Of a stretch of 64,000 nucleotides of DNA, positions 31,121 through 40,530 are shown piece after piece. This stretch comes from Nocardia acidivorans NBRC 108247 (lineage in GTDB: Bacteria > Actinomycetota > Actinomycetes > Mycobacteriales > Mycobacteriaceae), in assembly GCF_001625085.1 (NCBI RefSeq), contig NZ_BDAW01000041.1:1-64000 (forward strand), written 5' to 3'. Under the pieces are notes generated by a model. It did no database searches and was not told where the DNA came from. It was given only the letters and a program-made list of their open reading frames with translations. A program made the position numbers and the translations under genes. Numbering within the stretch: position 1 is the first letter of the stretch; every line of letters starts with the position of its first letter.

Positions 31121-31786
31121 ATGACTGACAACAAGAGCAGGCCGGCTGCCGGCATCCTGGGAACCAAGCTCGGTATGACCCAGGTCTTCGATGAGAAGAA
31201 CCGCGTTGTTCCGGTGACCGTCGTCAAGGCCGGTCCGAACGTCGTGACCCAGATCCGCACCGCTGAGCGCGATGGCTACGCCGCCATCCAGATCGCTTAC
31301 GGCGCCATCGACCCGCGCAAGGTGAACAAGCCGGTTTCCGGCCAGTTCGCCAAGGCCGGTGTCACCCCTCGCCGCCACATCACGGAGATCCGCGTCGCTG
31401 ACGTCGATTCCTTCGAGGTCGGCCAGGAGATCGGCGCGGAAGCCTTCGCCGAAGGCAGCTTCGTCGACGTGACGGGCACCTCCAAGGGCAAGGGCTTCGC
31501 GGGCACCATGAAGCGTCACGGCTTCAAGGGCCAGGGCGCCTCGCACGGCGCGCAGGCCGTGCACCGTCGTCCGGGTTCCATCGGTGGTTGCTCCACCCCG
31601 GGTCGCGTGTTCAAGGGCATGCGCATGTCCGGCCGGATGGGTAGCGACCGCGTGACCACGCAGAACCTCACGGTCCACAAGGTGGATGCCGAGAACGGTC
31701 TGCTGCTGATCAAGGGTGCGATCCCGGGCCGTCGCGGCCACGTCGTGATCGTCAAGAGTGCAGTGAAGGGTGGTGCCCGGGCATGA
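31121..31786 (+). CDS. rplC: 50S ribosomal protein L3
   Basis: 221 residues. GILGTKLGMTQVFDE at the N-terminus and GTSKGKGFAGTMKRHGFKGQ in the central extension identify L3, an early assembly protein near the peptidyl transferase centre. ATG at 31121, eight bases after GGGGAT, was preferred over an in-frame ATG at 31103 that overlaps the rpsJ end. Confidence 0.97.
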   Translation: MTDNKSRPAAGILGTKLGMTQVFDEKNRVVPVTVVKAGPNVVTQIRTAERDGYAAIQIAYGAIDPRKVNKPVSGQFAKAGVTPRRHITEIRVADVDSFEVGQEIGAEAFAEGSFVDVTGTSKGKGFAGTMKRHGFKGQGASHGAQAVHRRPGSIGGCSTPGRVFKGMRMSGRMGSDRVTTQNLTVHKVDAENGLLLIKGAIPGRRGHVVIVKSAVKGGARA

Positions 31787-32454
31787 GCACCGAGACCAAG
31801 ACCAACCTGACGCTCACGGTCAAGGCCGCTGGCGGCAAGACCGAGGGCACCGTCGAGCTCCCCGCGGAGATCTTCGACGTAACCGCCAACATCTCGCTGA
31901 TGCACCAGGTCGTCGTGGCCCAGCTGGCCGCGGCTCGCCAGGGCACCCATGCGACCAAGACCCGCGGTGAAGTCCGTGGTGGCGGCCGTAAGCCGTACCG
32001 CCAGAAGGGCACCGGCCGCGCGCGCCAGGGTTCGACCCGTGCGCCGCAGTTCGCCGGTGGTGGCACCGTCCACGGCCCGCAGCCGCGTGACTACACCCAG
32101 CGCCTGCCCAAGAAGATGAAGGTCGCCGCACTGCGTGGCGCTCTCTCCGACCGGGCTCGCAACGAACGCATCCATGTGATCACCGAACTGGTCCCGGGTC
32201 AGACCCCGTCGACCAAGGTCGCCAAGAACTTCCTTGCCGAGCTCTCGACTCGCAAGCAGCTCCTGGTGGTCGTCGGTCGCGAGGACATCGCCACGTGGAA
32301 GAGCGTCGCGAACCTGCAGAACGTGCACCCGATCGCTCCCGATCAGCTGAACACCTATGACGTGCTGAAGGCCGATGAGGTCATCTTCTCCGTCGAGGCG
32401 CTCAACGCCTTCGTGCACGGCCCTGCCGAAGCTGCACAGGAGGAGAGCAAGTGA
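31783..32454 (+). CDS. rplD: 50S ribosomal protein L4
   Basis: 223 residues. GQGTHATKTRGEVRGGGRKPYRQKGTGRARQG-type text (read as consecutive short motifs TKTRGEVRGGG, PYRQKGTGRARQG) is the rRNA-binding loop of L4, lining the exit tunnel. Its ATG overlaps the rplC stop (ATGA). L4 is the classical autogenous regulator of this operon in enterobacteria. Confidence 0.97.
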   Translation: MSTETKTNLTLTVKAAGGKTEGTVELPAEIFDVTANISLMHQVVVAQLAAARQGTHATKTRGEVRGGGRKPYRQKGTGRARQGSTRAPQFAGGGTVHGPQPRDYTQRLPKKMKVAALRGALSDRARNERIHVITELVPGQTPSTKVAKNFLAELSTRKQLLVVVGREDIATWKSVANLQNVHPIAPDQLNTYDVLKADEVIFSVEALNAFVHGPAEAAQEESK

Positions 32455-32756
32455 CCACGATCGCCGACCCCCGCGACATTCTGCTGGCGCCGGTCATCTC
32501 CGAGAAGTCCTATGGACTGATCGAAGAGGGTACCTACACCTTCATCGTGCACCCGGACTCCAACAAGACGCAGATCAAGATTGCCGTCGAGAAGGTCTTC
32601 GGCGTCACGGTGACCAGCGTCAACACCGCTAACCGTCAGGGCAAGCGCAAGCGGACCCGCTTCGGTTACGGCAAGCGCAAGAGCACCAAGCGCGCGCTCG
32701 TGACCCTCTCGGCCGACAGCAAGCCCATCGAGATCTTCGGAGGCCCGGTCGCGTAA
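32451..32756 (+). CDS. rplW: 50S ribosomal protein L23
   Basis: 101 residues: LLAPVISEKSYGLIEEGTY and VNTANRQGKRKRTRFG are the L23 landmarks. It forms the tunnel-exit docking site for trigger factor and SRP. The GTG start overlaps the rplD stop. Confidence 0.97.
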   Translation: MTTIADPRDILLAPVISEKSYGLIEEGTYTFIVHPDSNKTQIKIAVEKVFGVTVTSVNTANRQGKRKRTRFGYGKRKSTKRALVTLSADSKPIEIFGGPVA

Positions 32757-32789
32757 GCGGCGGGGACTTCAGAAAGTAGAGAAGAACTC

Positions 32790-33620
<831 letters not shown>

Positions 33621-33634
33621 GGAGGAGGTTAGAC

Positions 33635-33916
33635 ATGCCACGTAGCCTGAAGAAGGGCCCGTTCGTCGACGGCCACCTCCTGAAGAAGGTGGACGTACAG
33701 AACGAGAAGGGCACGAAGCAGGTCATCAAGACCTGGTCGCGTCGTTCCACCATCATTCCCGATTTCATCGGCCACACGTTCTCGGTGCACGACGGCCGCA
33801 AGCACGTGCCGGTGTTCGTGTCGGAGAACATGGTCGGACACAAGCTCGGTGAATTCGCGCCGACTCGGACGTTCAAGAGCCACGTCAAGGAAGATCGGAA
33901 GAGCAAGCGGCGATGA
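33635..33916 (+). CDS. rpsS: 30S ribosomal protein S19
   Basis: 93 residues: MPRSLKKGPFVDGHLLKK, TWSRRSTIIPDFIG and KLGEFAPTRTFKSH are diagnostic. Binds the 30S head next to S13. Preceded by GGAGGAGG. Confidence 0.98.
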   Translation: MPRSLKKGPFVDGHLLKKVDVQNEKGTKQVIKTWSRRSTIIPDFIGHTFSVHDGRKHVPVFVSENMVGHKLGEFAPTRTFKSHVKEDRKSKRR

Positions 33917-34314
33917 GCACTGACACTCAGAATCAGACCGCACGCGCGACCGCCAAGCATGTCCGCGTGACGCCCATGAAGGCTCGTCGTGTTGTGGACC
34001 TGGTCCGCGGCAAGCGGGTCGAGGATGCGCTGAACATCCTGCGGTTCGCTCCGCAGGCCGCCAGCGAGCCGGTTGCGAAGGTTGTCGCCTCGGCGGCCGC
34101 CAACGCCGAGAACAACCTCGGCCTCAACCCGGCGACCCTGGTCATCTCGACGGCGTTTGTCGACGAGGGCGCGACCATGAAGCGTTTCCAGCCGCGTGCC
34201 CAGGGCCGTGCGTTCCGGATTCGCAAGCGCACCAGCCACATCACCATCGAGGTCGAGAGCGTGCCCACTGCCGGCGCTGCCACTCGTAGCCGCCGGAAGG
34301 GAGGGGCGAAGTAA
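33913..34314 (+). CDS. rplV: 50S ribosomal protein L22
   Basis: 133 residues. RVTPMKARRVVDLVRGK and the tunnel hairpin FQPRAQGRAFRIRKRTSHI identify L22. ATG overlaps the rpsS stop. The C-terminus has the short actinobacterial basic extension. Confidence 0.97.
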   Translation: MSTDTQNQTARATAKHVRVTPMKARRVVDLVRGKRVEDALNILRFAPQAASEPVAKVVASAAANAENNLGLNPATLVISTAFVDEGATMKRFQPRAQGRAFRIRKRTSHITIEVESVPTAGAATRSRRKGGAK

Positions 34315-35121
34315 ATGGGACAGAAGATCAATCCCCACGGCTTCCGCCTCGGCATCACCACCGACTGGAAGTCGCGCTGGTACGCCGACAAGCAGTACAA
34401 GGAATACGTCGGAGAAGACGTCAAGATCCGCAAGCTCCTCTCCACCGGTATGGAGCGCGCGGGCATCTCGAAGGTCGAGATCGAGCGCACCCGTGATCGC
34501 GTTCGTGTGGATATCCACACCGCGCGTCCGGGCATCGTGATCGGCCGTCGTGGCGCCGAAGCCGACCGCATCCGTGCCGAGCTGGAGAAGCTCACCGGCA
34601 AGCAGGTGCAGCTGAACATCCTCGAGGTCAAGAACCCCGAGTCGGATGCGCAGCTCGTTGCCCAGGGTGTGGCCGAGCAGCTGTCGAACCGTGTGGCGTT
34701 CCGTCGTGCGATGCGTAAGGCCATTCAGTCGGCCATGCGTTCGCCGAACGTCAAGGGCATCCGCGTGCAGTGCTCGGGCCGCCTCGGTGGCGCCGAAATG
34801 TCGCGCTCGGAGTTCTACCGCGAAGGCCGTGTGCCGCTGCACACGCTTCGCGCGGACATCGACTACGGCCTGTACGAGGCCCGCACCACCTTCGGCCGTA
34901 TCGGCGTGAAGGTGTGGATCTACAAGGGCGACATCGTCGGTGGCAAGCGTGAGGTCACCGCGACCGCAGCGCCCGCCGGCGACCGTGATCGCCCGCGTCG
35001 TGAGCGGCCCAGCCGCCCGCGTCGTTCGGGTGCCCAGGGCACAACCGCGACCAGCACTGAGGCCGGGCGTGCCGCGACTGCTGTCGCGGAAGCTCCGGCT
35101 GAGACGACCCAGGAGGGCTGA
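34315..35121 (+). CDS. rpsC: 30S ribosomal protein S3
   Basis: 268 residues: MGQKINPHGFRLGIT and the KH-domain motif GIVIGRRGAEADRIR. S3 sits at the mRNA entry site. The C-terminus carries an Arg/Pro-rich then Ala/Thr-rich tail of about 45 residues, common in actinobacterial S3. Starts one base after the rplV stop. Confidence 0.98.
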   Translation: MGQKINPHGFRLGITTDWKSRWYADKQYKEYVGEDVKIRKLLSTGMERAGISKVEIERTRDRVRVDIHTARPGIVIGRRGAEADRIRAELEKLTGKQVQLNILEVKNPESDAQLVAQGVAEQLSNRVAFRRAMRKAIQSAMRSPNVKGIRVQCSGRLGGAEMSRSEFYREGRVPLHTLRADIDYGLYEARTTFGRIGVKVWIYKGDIVGGKREVTATAAPAGDRDRPRRERPSRPRRSGAQGTTATSTEAGRAATAVAEAPAETTQEG

Positions 35122-35124
35122 CCT

Positions 35125-35540
<416 letters not shown>

Positions 35541-35541
<1 letters not shown>

Positions 35542-35780
35542 TGGCTACCGGAACTCCGGCTGCAGAGCTGCGCGAGCTGACCGAAGAGGAGCTCGTCGCG
35601 AAACTGCGTGAAGGCAAGGAAGAGCTGTTCAACCTGCGCTTCCAGATGGCGACCGGTCAGCTGACCAACAATCGTCGTCTGCGTGTGGTCCGCCACGAGA
35701 TCGCGCGCATCTACACGGTCATGCGGGAGCGCGAGCTCGGCCTGGCCTCCGGTCCTGAAGGCAAGGGAGACGCCGCATGA
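35541..35780 (+). CDS. rpmC: 50S ribosomal protein L29
   Basis: 79 residues: AAELRELTEEELVAKLREGKEELFNLRFQ, read as two L29 helices. The ATG overlaps the last base of the rplP stop (TGATG); an upstream start inside rplP was rejected. Confidence 0.96.
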
Positions 35781-36073
35781 GCGACGTAAAGGGCCCGGCC
35801 AAGACGCCGGCCAAGGCAGAAGAGCGTGGCCAGCGCAAAGTGCGCATCGGCTACGTTGTTTCCGACAAGATGACCAAGACCATCGTGGTCGAGCTGGAAG
35901 ATCGCGTGAAGCACAAGCTTTACGGCAAGATCATCCGCACCACCTCGAAGGTCAAGGCGCACGACGAGAACGAGATCGCCGGTATCGGTGACCGCGTGCA
36001 GCTGATGGAGACCCGTCCGCTGTCCGCCACCAAGCGCTGGCGTCTGGTCGAGGTGCTGGAGAAGGCCAAGTAA
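35777..36073 (+). CDS. rpsQ: 30S ribosomal protein S17
   Basis: 98 residues: VRIGYVVSDKMTKTIVVELE and ETRPLSATKRWRLVEVLEKAK identify S17, an early 30S body protein. ATG overlaps the rpmC stop. Last gene of the operon; the spc-type genes (rplN onward) do not follow here. Confidence 0.97.
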   Translation: MSDVKGPAKTPAKAEERGQRKVRIGYVVSDKMTKTIVVELEDRVKHKLYGKIIRTTSKVKAHDENEIAGIGDRVQLMETRPLSATKRWRLVEVLEKAK

Positions 36074-36104
36074 GGTCTGCTCCACCTCGATGACAGTCGA
36101 AATA

Positions 36105-36139
36105 CGAAGGCCCGCTTCCCCCGTGGAGGCGGGCCTTCG
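36105..36139 (+). terminator. terminator of the S10 operon
   Basis: Eleven-base arms CGAAGGCCCGC and GCGGGCCTTCG around a thirteen-base loop, followed by a T-containing TCGTCGTTTC. It ends the operon and faces the convergent PPOX gene. Confidence 0.85.
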
Positions 36140-36174
36140 TCGTTTCATCGGGCAGGGCCGCCGCGCGCGAGGGG

Positions 36175-36597
36175 TCAGAAAGAGCCCAGATCGGCCGATA
36201 GCCAGTGTTCGGGTGTCATGTAGACGGCCACCTGCTCACCGATGGCGTCGGCCTGTTTCATATAGCCCTCGACCTGTTCGGGGGACATGTAGTGGGCTGC
36301 CATCTCGCGGTGCATCGCATCGGTGATGGGGGTGATGCGGGTGATCGGGCCCTCCGCCGTGACGTAGCGGACGCTCGGCTCCAGCACCTGCGCCATAATG
36401 CTGAAGCGGCCGGATTCCTTCAGCCGCCGCATCTTCCGCGACTCTGGACCGGTGAGGAACCACAGCTCACCGCCCGGTTCGTACCGGTACCAGATGGGGA
36501 CGTTCAGCGGTGCTCGACCCGGCTCGTCATTGACCGCCAAAGCGCCGATGTGTGGTTGGGCGAGGAAACTCTGTCGTTCTTCCAACGTCAGTGTCAT
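36175..36597 (-). CDS. pyridoxamine 5'-phosphate oxidase-fold (PPOX) flavin/cofactor-binding protein
   Basis: 140 residues. LTLEERQSFLAQPHIGALAV at the N-terminus, then PLNVPIWYRYEPGGELWFLTG, is the usual split-barrel pattern of small PPOX proteins that bind FMN, F420 or heme. The ATG at 36597 starts the conserved part; a longer frame adds only an Arg/Pro-rich stretch. Substrate unknown. Transcribed divergently from the monooxygenase-lyase fusion gene, 259 bp away, so a shared function or shared control is possible. Confidence 0.75.
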   Translation of the reverse strand: MTLTLEERQSFLAQPHIGALAVNDEPGRAPLNVPIWYRYEPGGELWFLTGPESRKMRRLKESGRFSIMAQVLEPSVRYVTAEGPITRITPITDAMHREMAAHYMSPEQVEGYMKQADAIGEQVAVYMTPEHWLSADLGSF

Positions 36598-36775
36598 GCC
36601 ATCCACGGTAGCGCGCGGGTATGACCGGTTTCGGCCGCCGAATCGTCCGAAGCGCCGCGGAGGGCGGTGTTTCACCTGATCAGGTGGGAATGTGCGGCGA
36701 TTCGACGGCATGCGGCAGCAACAGGCGTTTGCGGCTCATGGGATTGTTCACGGCCGTATTCCGTACCGCGCGTTC

Positions 36776-36804
36776 TTGTATGGGATTTATCGCATTGCTA
36801 CCCT
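36776..36804 (+). promoter_or_regulatory. candidate promoter of the monooxygenase-lyase fusion gene
   Basis: TTGTAT and TACCCT separated by 17 bases, about 45 bases before the start codon, in a locally AT-richer stretch. Reasonable but unproven. Confidence 0.4.
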
Positions 36805-36856
36805 CGGCGAAGTGCCCGCTACCGGGCACGGATCCTCGGGCGCGATCGGTGAGTGA

Positions 36857-39800
36857 ATGCTCGATAATGTTGTTCGTATTGCGATAGTCGGAATGGGACC
36901 TCGCGGTCTGAATGTCTTCGAACGTATTTGCGCGAATGCTCGGCAGCTCGGTAGTTGTGCCGGTGTGGAACTGATTCTCATAGACTCGAAAAGGGTTGGC
37001 ACGGGCGCGGTTTGGCGCACCGATCAACCGGCTCAGCTGCTGATGAACACGGTTGCCGAGCAGGTCACCATCTTCACCGACGATACGGTGGAGATGGCGG
37101 GTCCGGTGGATCGAGGGCCCAGTTTGTACGAATGGTCCAATTTCCTCGCCAAGATAGGCAATTTCGCCGGACTGCCCTCCGGTGCGTATCGCGAAGCCCT
37201 GCGCATCCGCGCGGATACCTATCCGCCGCGCTACTTCTACGGCCATTATCTGCGCTGGGCATTCGAACGCACCCGCGACCGCTATGCCGAATGGGCGCAT
37301 ACTCGCGAAATTGTGGCTACCGCAATCGATCTGCGAGACGGCCCGGGTGGGTTACAGGAACTCGACCTCAGCACCGGCGAACGCCTGTGCGGTCTGCACG
37401 CCGTGGTGCTCAGCCAGGGGCATCTGGGGGAGGAGCCGCCGCGGGAGCCCGGCTCGCTGCCCGATTCGGCGCGCCGCCTCGGCCTCGATTACGTGGCCCC
37501 GGCCAATGCCGCCGATATCGATACCGCCCGCATTCCCGAGCGCGAACCGGTGCTGATTCGCGGCCTCGGCCTCACCTTCTTCGACTATCTGACGCTGCTG
37601 ACCGTAGGTCGCGGCGGCTGTTTCAAGGAGTGCGACGCGGGCCTGGAGTACGTGGCCTCGGGCCGGGAGCCGGTGATCATGGCGGGCTGCCGGCGCGGCG
37701 TACCCCATCACGCGCGCGGGGAGAATCAGAAGGGGGTGGACGGCCGGTACGCGCCGATGCTGCTGACCCCCGAGCGCATTGCCCGATTGCGCGGCCGCTC
37801 ACGCAAATTCGGTGATGTGTCGTTCCGGCACGATGTGTGGCCGCTGATCGCCCGCGAGGTCGAATCGGTCTACTACTCGGCCATCCTGGCCGAACGGCTG
37901 AGCCCGCAGCGGCTGGAGTCCTTCCGGGACCGCTATCTCAATGCCGCGGCGGCCGCCGAGACCGCGGAGTTGTTGCAGCGCTTCCATCTTCGCGAGGACG
38001 AGCGGTGGGATTGGTCCACCCTCGTCGACCCCACCGGCGGTCGCGCCTTCACCGATCCCGACGATTTCCACGACTGGCTGCTCGGCTATCTCGACGCCGA
38101 TGTCCGCGAGGCCCGCCTGGGCAATGTGCGCGGCCCGGTGAAATCGGCCCTGGATGTCCTGCGCGATCTGCGCAATGAGGTCCGCCTGGTGGTCGACCAC
38201 GGCGGTATCGCGGGTTCGTCCTACCGCGATGACCTGGACCGCTGGTACACCCCCATGAACGCCTTCCTCTCCATCGGCCCGCCCGCCAGTCGCATCGCAG
38301 AAATGGCGGCGCTGATTCGCGCGGGCGTGCTGCGGGTCATCGGCCCGGGTATGCGCCTGCGCGTGGACCCCGGTCGTCGCCTGTTCGCGGCGGAGTCGCC
38401 GCAGGTGGCAGGTTCGCTCGTGCGTGGCCGTCATCTGATCGACGCCTGGCTGCCCGCTCCCGATCTGCGCCGCACCGCGGATCCGCTGCTGCGTAATCTG
38501 CTGGGCCGCAAGGACGTCAGCGGTTTCACCATCGCCTCCCCCGATGGCAGCGACTATCGCACCGGCGGTCTGGCGCTCGCACCCAATACCCATCATCTGA
38601 TCGATGGCGCGGGCCGAATTCATCAGCGCCGCTATGCCTTCGGTGTGCCCACCGAATCGGTGCGCTGGGTGACCGCGGCCGGTCCGCGGCCGGGCGTGAA
38701 TTCGGTGACGCTGGCGGACGGCGACGGTATCGCCCGCGAGATTCTCACCACGCACCGCTATGAGCGGTCCGCGAATCCTCTGGAAGGGCAAGACGATATG
38801 GCGATCGAATACGGTCTGCTGTCCCCGGTGGGCGTGGGCGCGCCGGTGGAATCCCTGCTCGGCGACGATGCCTGGATCGAGGCCATGGTGGAGGTGGAGG
38901 TGGCGCTCGCGCGGGCGCAGGCCCGCCTGGGCATGGTGCCGGAGGTGGTGCCCGAGCATATCGCCATGGCGGTGCGCGATCATCGCCTCGATGCCCGGGA
39001 GATCGCGGAAGCCGCACGGGGAGCGGCGAATCCGGTGGTGTGCCTCGTGGAGCGGCTGCATCGCGCGGTCGCCGATATCGATCCGGTGAGTGCGAACTAT
39101 GTGCACTACGGCTCCACCAGTCAGGACATTCTCGATACCGCGACCATGGTGATCGCGGCGCGGGTGCTCTCGGTGGTGATCGCGGATCTGAACCGCATTC
39201 TGGGTTCGCTGGCCGAATTGGCGCGGCGGCACCGCAGTACGCCGATCGCCGGTCGCACCCTGGCCATGCAGGCGGTGCCGACCACCTTCGGCGCGAAGGT
39301 GGCGGTGTGGATGCAGGGCATTCTCGACGCGCGTGAGCGGCTGTGCCAGGTGCGCACCGGGCTGCCCGTGCAATTGGGCGGTGCGGCGGGCACTTTGGCC
39401 TCGTATATCGAATGCGCGCGCTGCGGTGCGTCCGAGTTGGCCCTCGCGCCGAGCGGGGAGATCGTGGAGCGGTTGAGCGCGGAGTTCGCCGCCGAACTGT
39501 CCCTGGGCGTGAGCGCGACGCCGTGGCATTCGGTGCGCACACCCATCGCCGATCTGGCGTCCGCGCTGGCGCTCACCGCGGGCGTGCTCGGCAAGATGGC
39601 GGTGGATGTCATCTCCCAGTCCCGCACCGAGGTGGCCGAACTCTACGAGCCCTCCGCCGAGGGACGCGGTGCGTCGTCGGCCATGCCGCAGAAGCGAAAT
39701 CCTGTGCTGAGCACCATGATTCGCGCGGCCGCCCTGCAAACCCCGGCGCTGGCCTCGACGCTGTTCGGCGCGCTGCTGGCCGAGGACGAGCGGCCTGCGG

Positions 39801-40186
39801 GCGCCTGGCATGCCGAATGGCAGCCGCTGCGCGAATGTCTGCTGCTGGTGGGTGGCGCCGCGCATACCGCGGTGGAGTTGGCCGCCGGTCTCACCGCCGA
39901 CGCCGACCGGATGACCGCGAATCTCACGCTCACCAAGGGACAGATCGTCTCCGAGCGGCTCTCCATCCGGTTGGCTCCGCTGCTGGGGAAGCCGGTCGCG
40001 AAGAAGACCCTGCAATCGGCGTCCTACGAATCGCAGTCCACGGCGCGTCCGCTGGCGGAGATATTGGCCGAATCCCCGGATATCGCAATGCATTTGAGCC
40101 CGGTGGAACTCAACGACCTACTGCGCCCGGAAAACTACCTCGGCGCGGCCCCCGATCTGGTGGATCGAGTGCTGCGCCGACTGTGA
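36857..40186 (+). CDS. fused flavin monooxygenase and aspartase/fumarase-type lyase (CreE-CreD-like, predicted nitrous acid synthase)
   Basis: 1,109 residues in one frame. Residues 1-647 form a FAD/NAD-binding protein starting VRIAIVGMGPRGLNVFERI, the pattern of the family that contains CreE. Residues 648-1109 form a lyase of the adenylosuccinate lyase/3-carboxymuconate cycloisomerase branch, with GSTSQD (752-757) and the superfamily signature SSAMPQKRNP near residue 940. In cremeomycin and fosfazinomycin biosynthesis two separate proteins do this work: CreE/FzmM oxidises L-aspartate to nitrosuccinate, and CreD/FzmL cleaves it to nitrous acid and fumarate. Finding both families in this order in one chain strongly suggests the same pair of reactions, with the toxic intermediate handed over inside one protein. 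The substrate assignment is an inference; another amino-dicarboxylate is possible. No diazo, hydrazine or N-nitroso tailoring gene lies next to it. GGAAGGG nine bases before Met648 could also allow separate synthesis of the lyase. Confidence 0.72.
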   Translation: MLDNVVRIAIVGMGPRGLNVFERICANARQLGSCAGVELILIDSKRVGTGAVWRTDQPAQLLMNTVAEQVTIFTDDTVEMAGPVDRGPSLYEWSNFLAKIGNFAGLPSGAYREALRIRADTYPPRYFYGHYLRWAFERTRDRYAEWAHTREIVATAIDLRDGPGGLQELDLSTGERLCGLHAVVLSQGHLGEEPPREPGSLPDSARRLGLDYVAPANAADIDTARIPEREPVLIRGLGLTFFDYLTLLTVGRGGCFKECDAGLEYVASGREPVIMAGCRRGVPHHARGENQKGVDGRYAPMLLTPERIARLRGRSRKFGDVSFRHDVWPLIAREVESVYYSAILAERLSPQRLESFRDRYLNAAAAAETAELLQRFHLREDERWDWSTLVDPTGGRAFTDPDDFHDWLLGYLDADVREARLGNVRGPVKSALDVLRDLRNEVRLVVDHGGIAGSSYRDDLDRWYTPMNAFLSIGPPASRIAEMAALIRAGVLRVIGPGMRLRVDPGRRLFAAESPQVAGSLVRGRHLIDAWLPAPDLRRTADPLLRNLLGRKDVSGFTIASPDGSDYRTGGLALAPNTHHLIDGAGRIHQRRYAFGVPTESVRWVTAAGPRPGVNSVTLADGDGIAREILTTHRYERSANPLEGQDDMAIEYGLLSPVGVGAPVESLLGDDAWIEAMVEVEVALARAQARLGMVPEVVPEHIAMAVRDHRLDAREIAEAARGAANPVVCLVERLHRAVADIDPVSANYVHYGSTSQDILDTATMVIAARVLSVVIADLNRILGSLAELARRHRSTPIAGRTLAMQAVPTTFGAKVAVWMQGILDARERLCQVRTGLPVQLGGAAGTLASYIECARCGASELALAPSGEIVERLSAEFAAELSLGVSATPWHSVRTPIADLASALALTAGVLGKMAVDVISQSRTEVAELYEPSAEGRGASSAMPQKRNPVLSTMIRAAALQTPALASTLFGALLAEDERPAGAWHAEWQPLRECLLLVGGAAHTAVELAAGLTADADRMTANLTLTKGQIVSERLSIRLAPLLGKPVAKKTLQSASYESQSTARPLAEILAESPDIAMHLSPVELNDLLRPENYLGAAPDLVDRVLRRL
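38782..38800 (+). promoter_or_regulatory. internal ribosome-binding site and ATG at the domain junction
   Basis: GGAAGGG lies nine bases before the in-frame ATG that begins the lyase domain (MAIEYGLLSP). It may be a relic of two formerly separate genes, or still used to make free lyase. Confidence 0.45.
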
Positions 40187-40197
40187 GCCTTCAGCGT

Positions 40198-40287
40198 CGT
40201 CATTCCGGCGGGTTCTCGGCGGGGATCCACTGAACGTGTTGGAGCGTCGAAGGTGTGGATCCCGGCCAAGAGCATGCCGGGATGACG
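40198..40287. repeat. 90-bp palindromic (REP/MITE-like) element, complete copy
   Basis: Imperfect inverted repeat with arms of about 32 bp: left arm CGTCATTCCGGCGGG then GGGGATCCAC, right arm GTGGATCCCGGCCAAG then GCCGGGATGACG. Same length and arms as the copy at 61884. It begins twelve bases after the fusion gene stop. Confidence 0.8.
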
Positions 40288-40294
40288 GGGGCAC

Positions 40295-40529
40295 GACGAC
40301 CCGGGATGGGGGTGCGACGACCCGGGATGGGAGTGCGACAACCCGGGATGGGAGTGCGACAACCCGTGACGGGGGTGCGACAACCCGTGACGGGGGTGCG
40401 ACAACCCGGGATGGGGGAACGACAACCCGGGATGGGGGAACGACAACCCGGGATGGGGGAACGACAACCCGGGACGGGGGTGCGGCAACCCGGGATGGCG
40501 GGGTTACGACAACCCGGGATGTGGCGGGG
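40295..40529. repeat. 21-bp tandem repeat array, about 11 units
   Basis: Nine exact-length units at 40295-40483 follow GACAACCCGGGATGGGGGTGC with a few substitutions; two longer irregular units reach the stop codon of the DUF5997 gene. There are no spacers. The unit resembles the right end of the adjoining palindromic element plus a few following bases, so the array probably grew from it by slippage. Lies between convergent genes. Confidence 0.9.
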
Positions 40530-40530
40530 A

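Noticed and set aside
40295..40529. CRISPR array
   Set aside because: Units are directly joined with no spacers and no cas genes are nearby.
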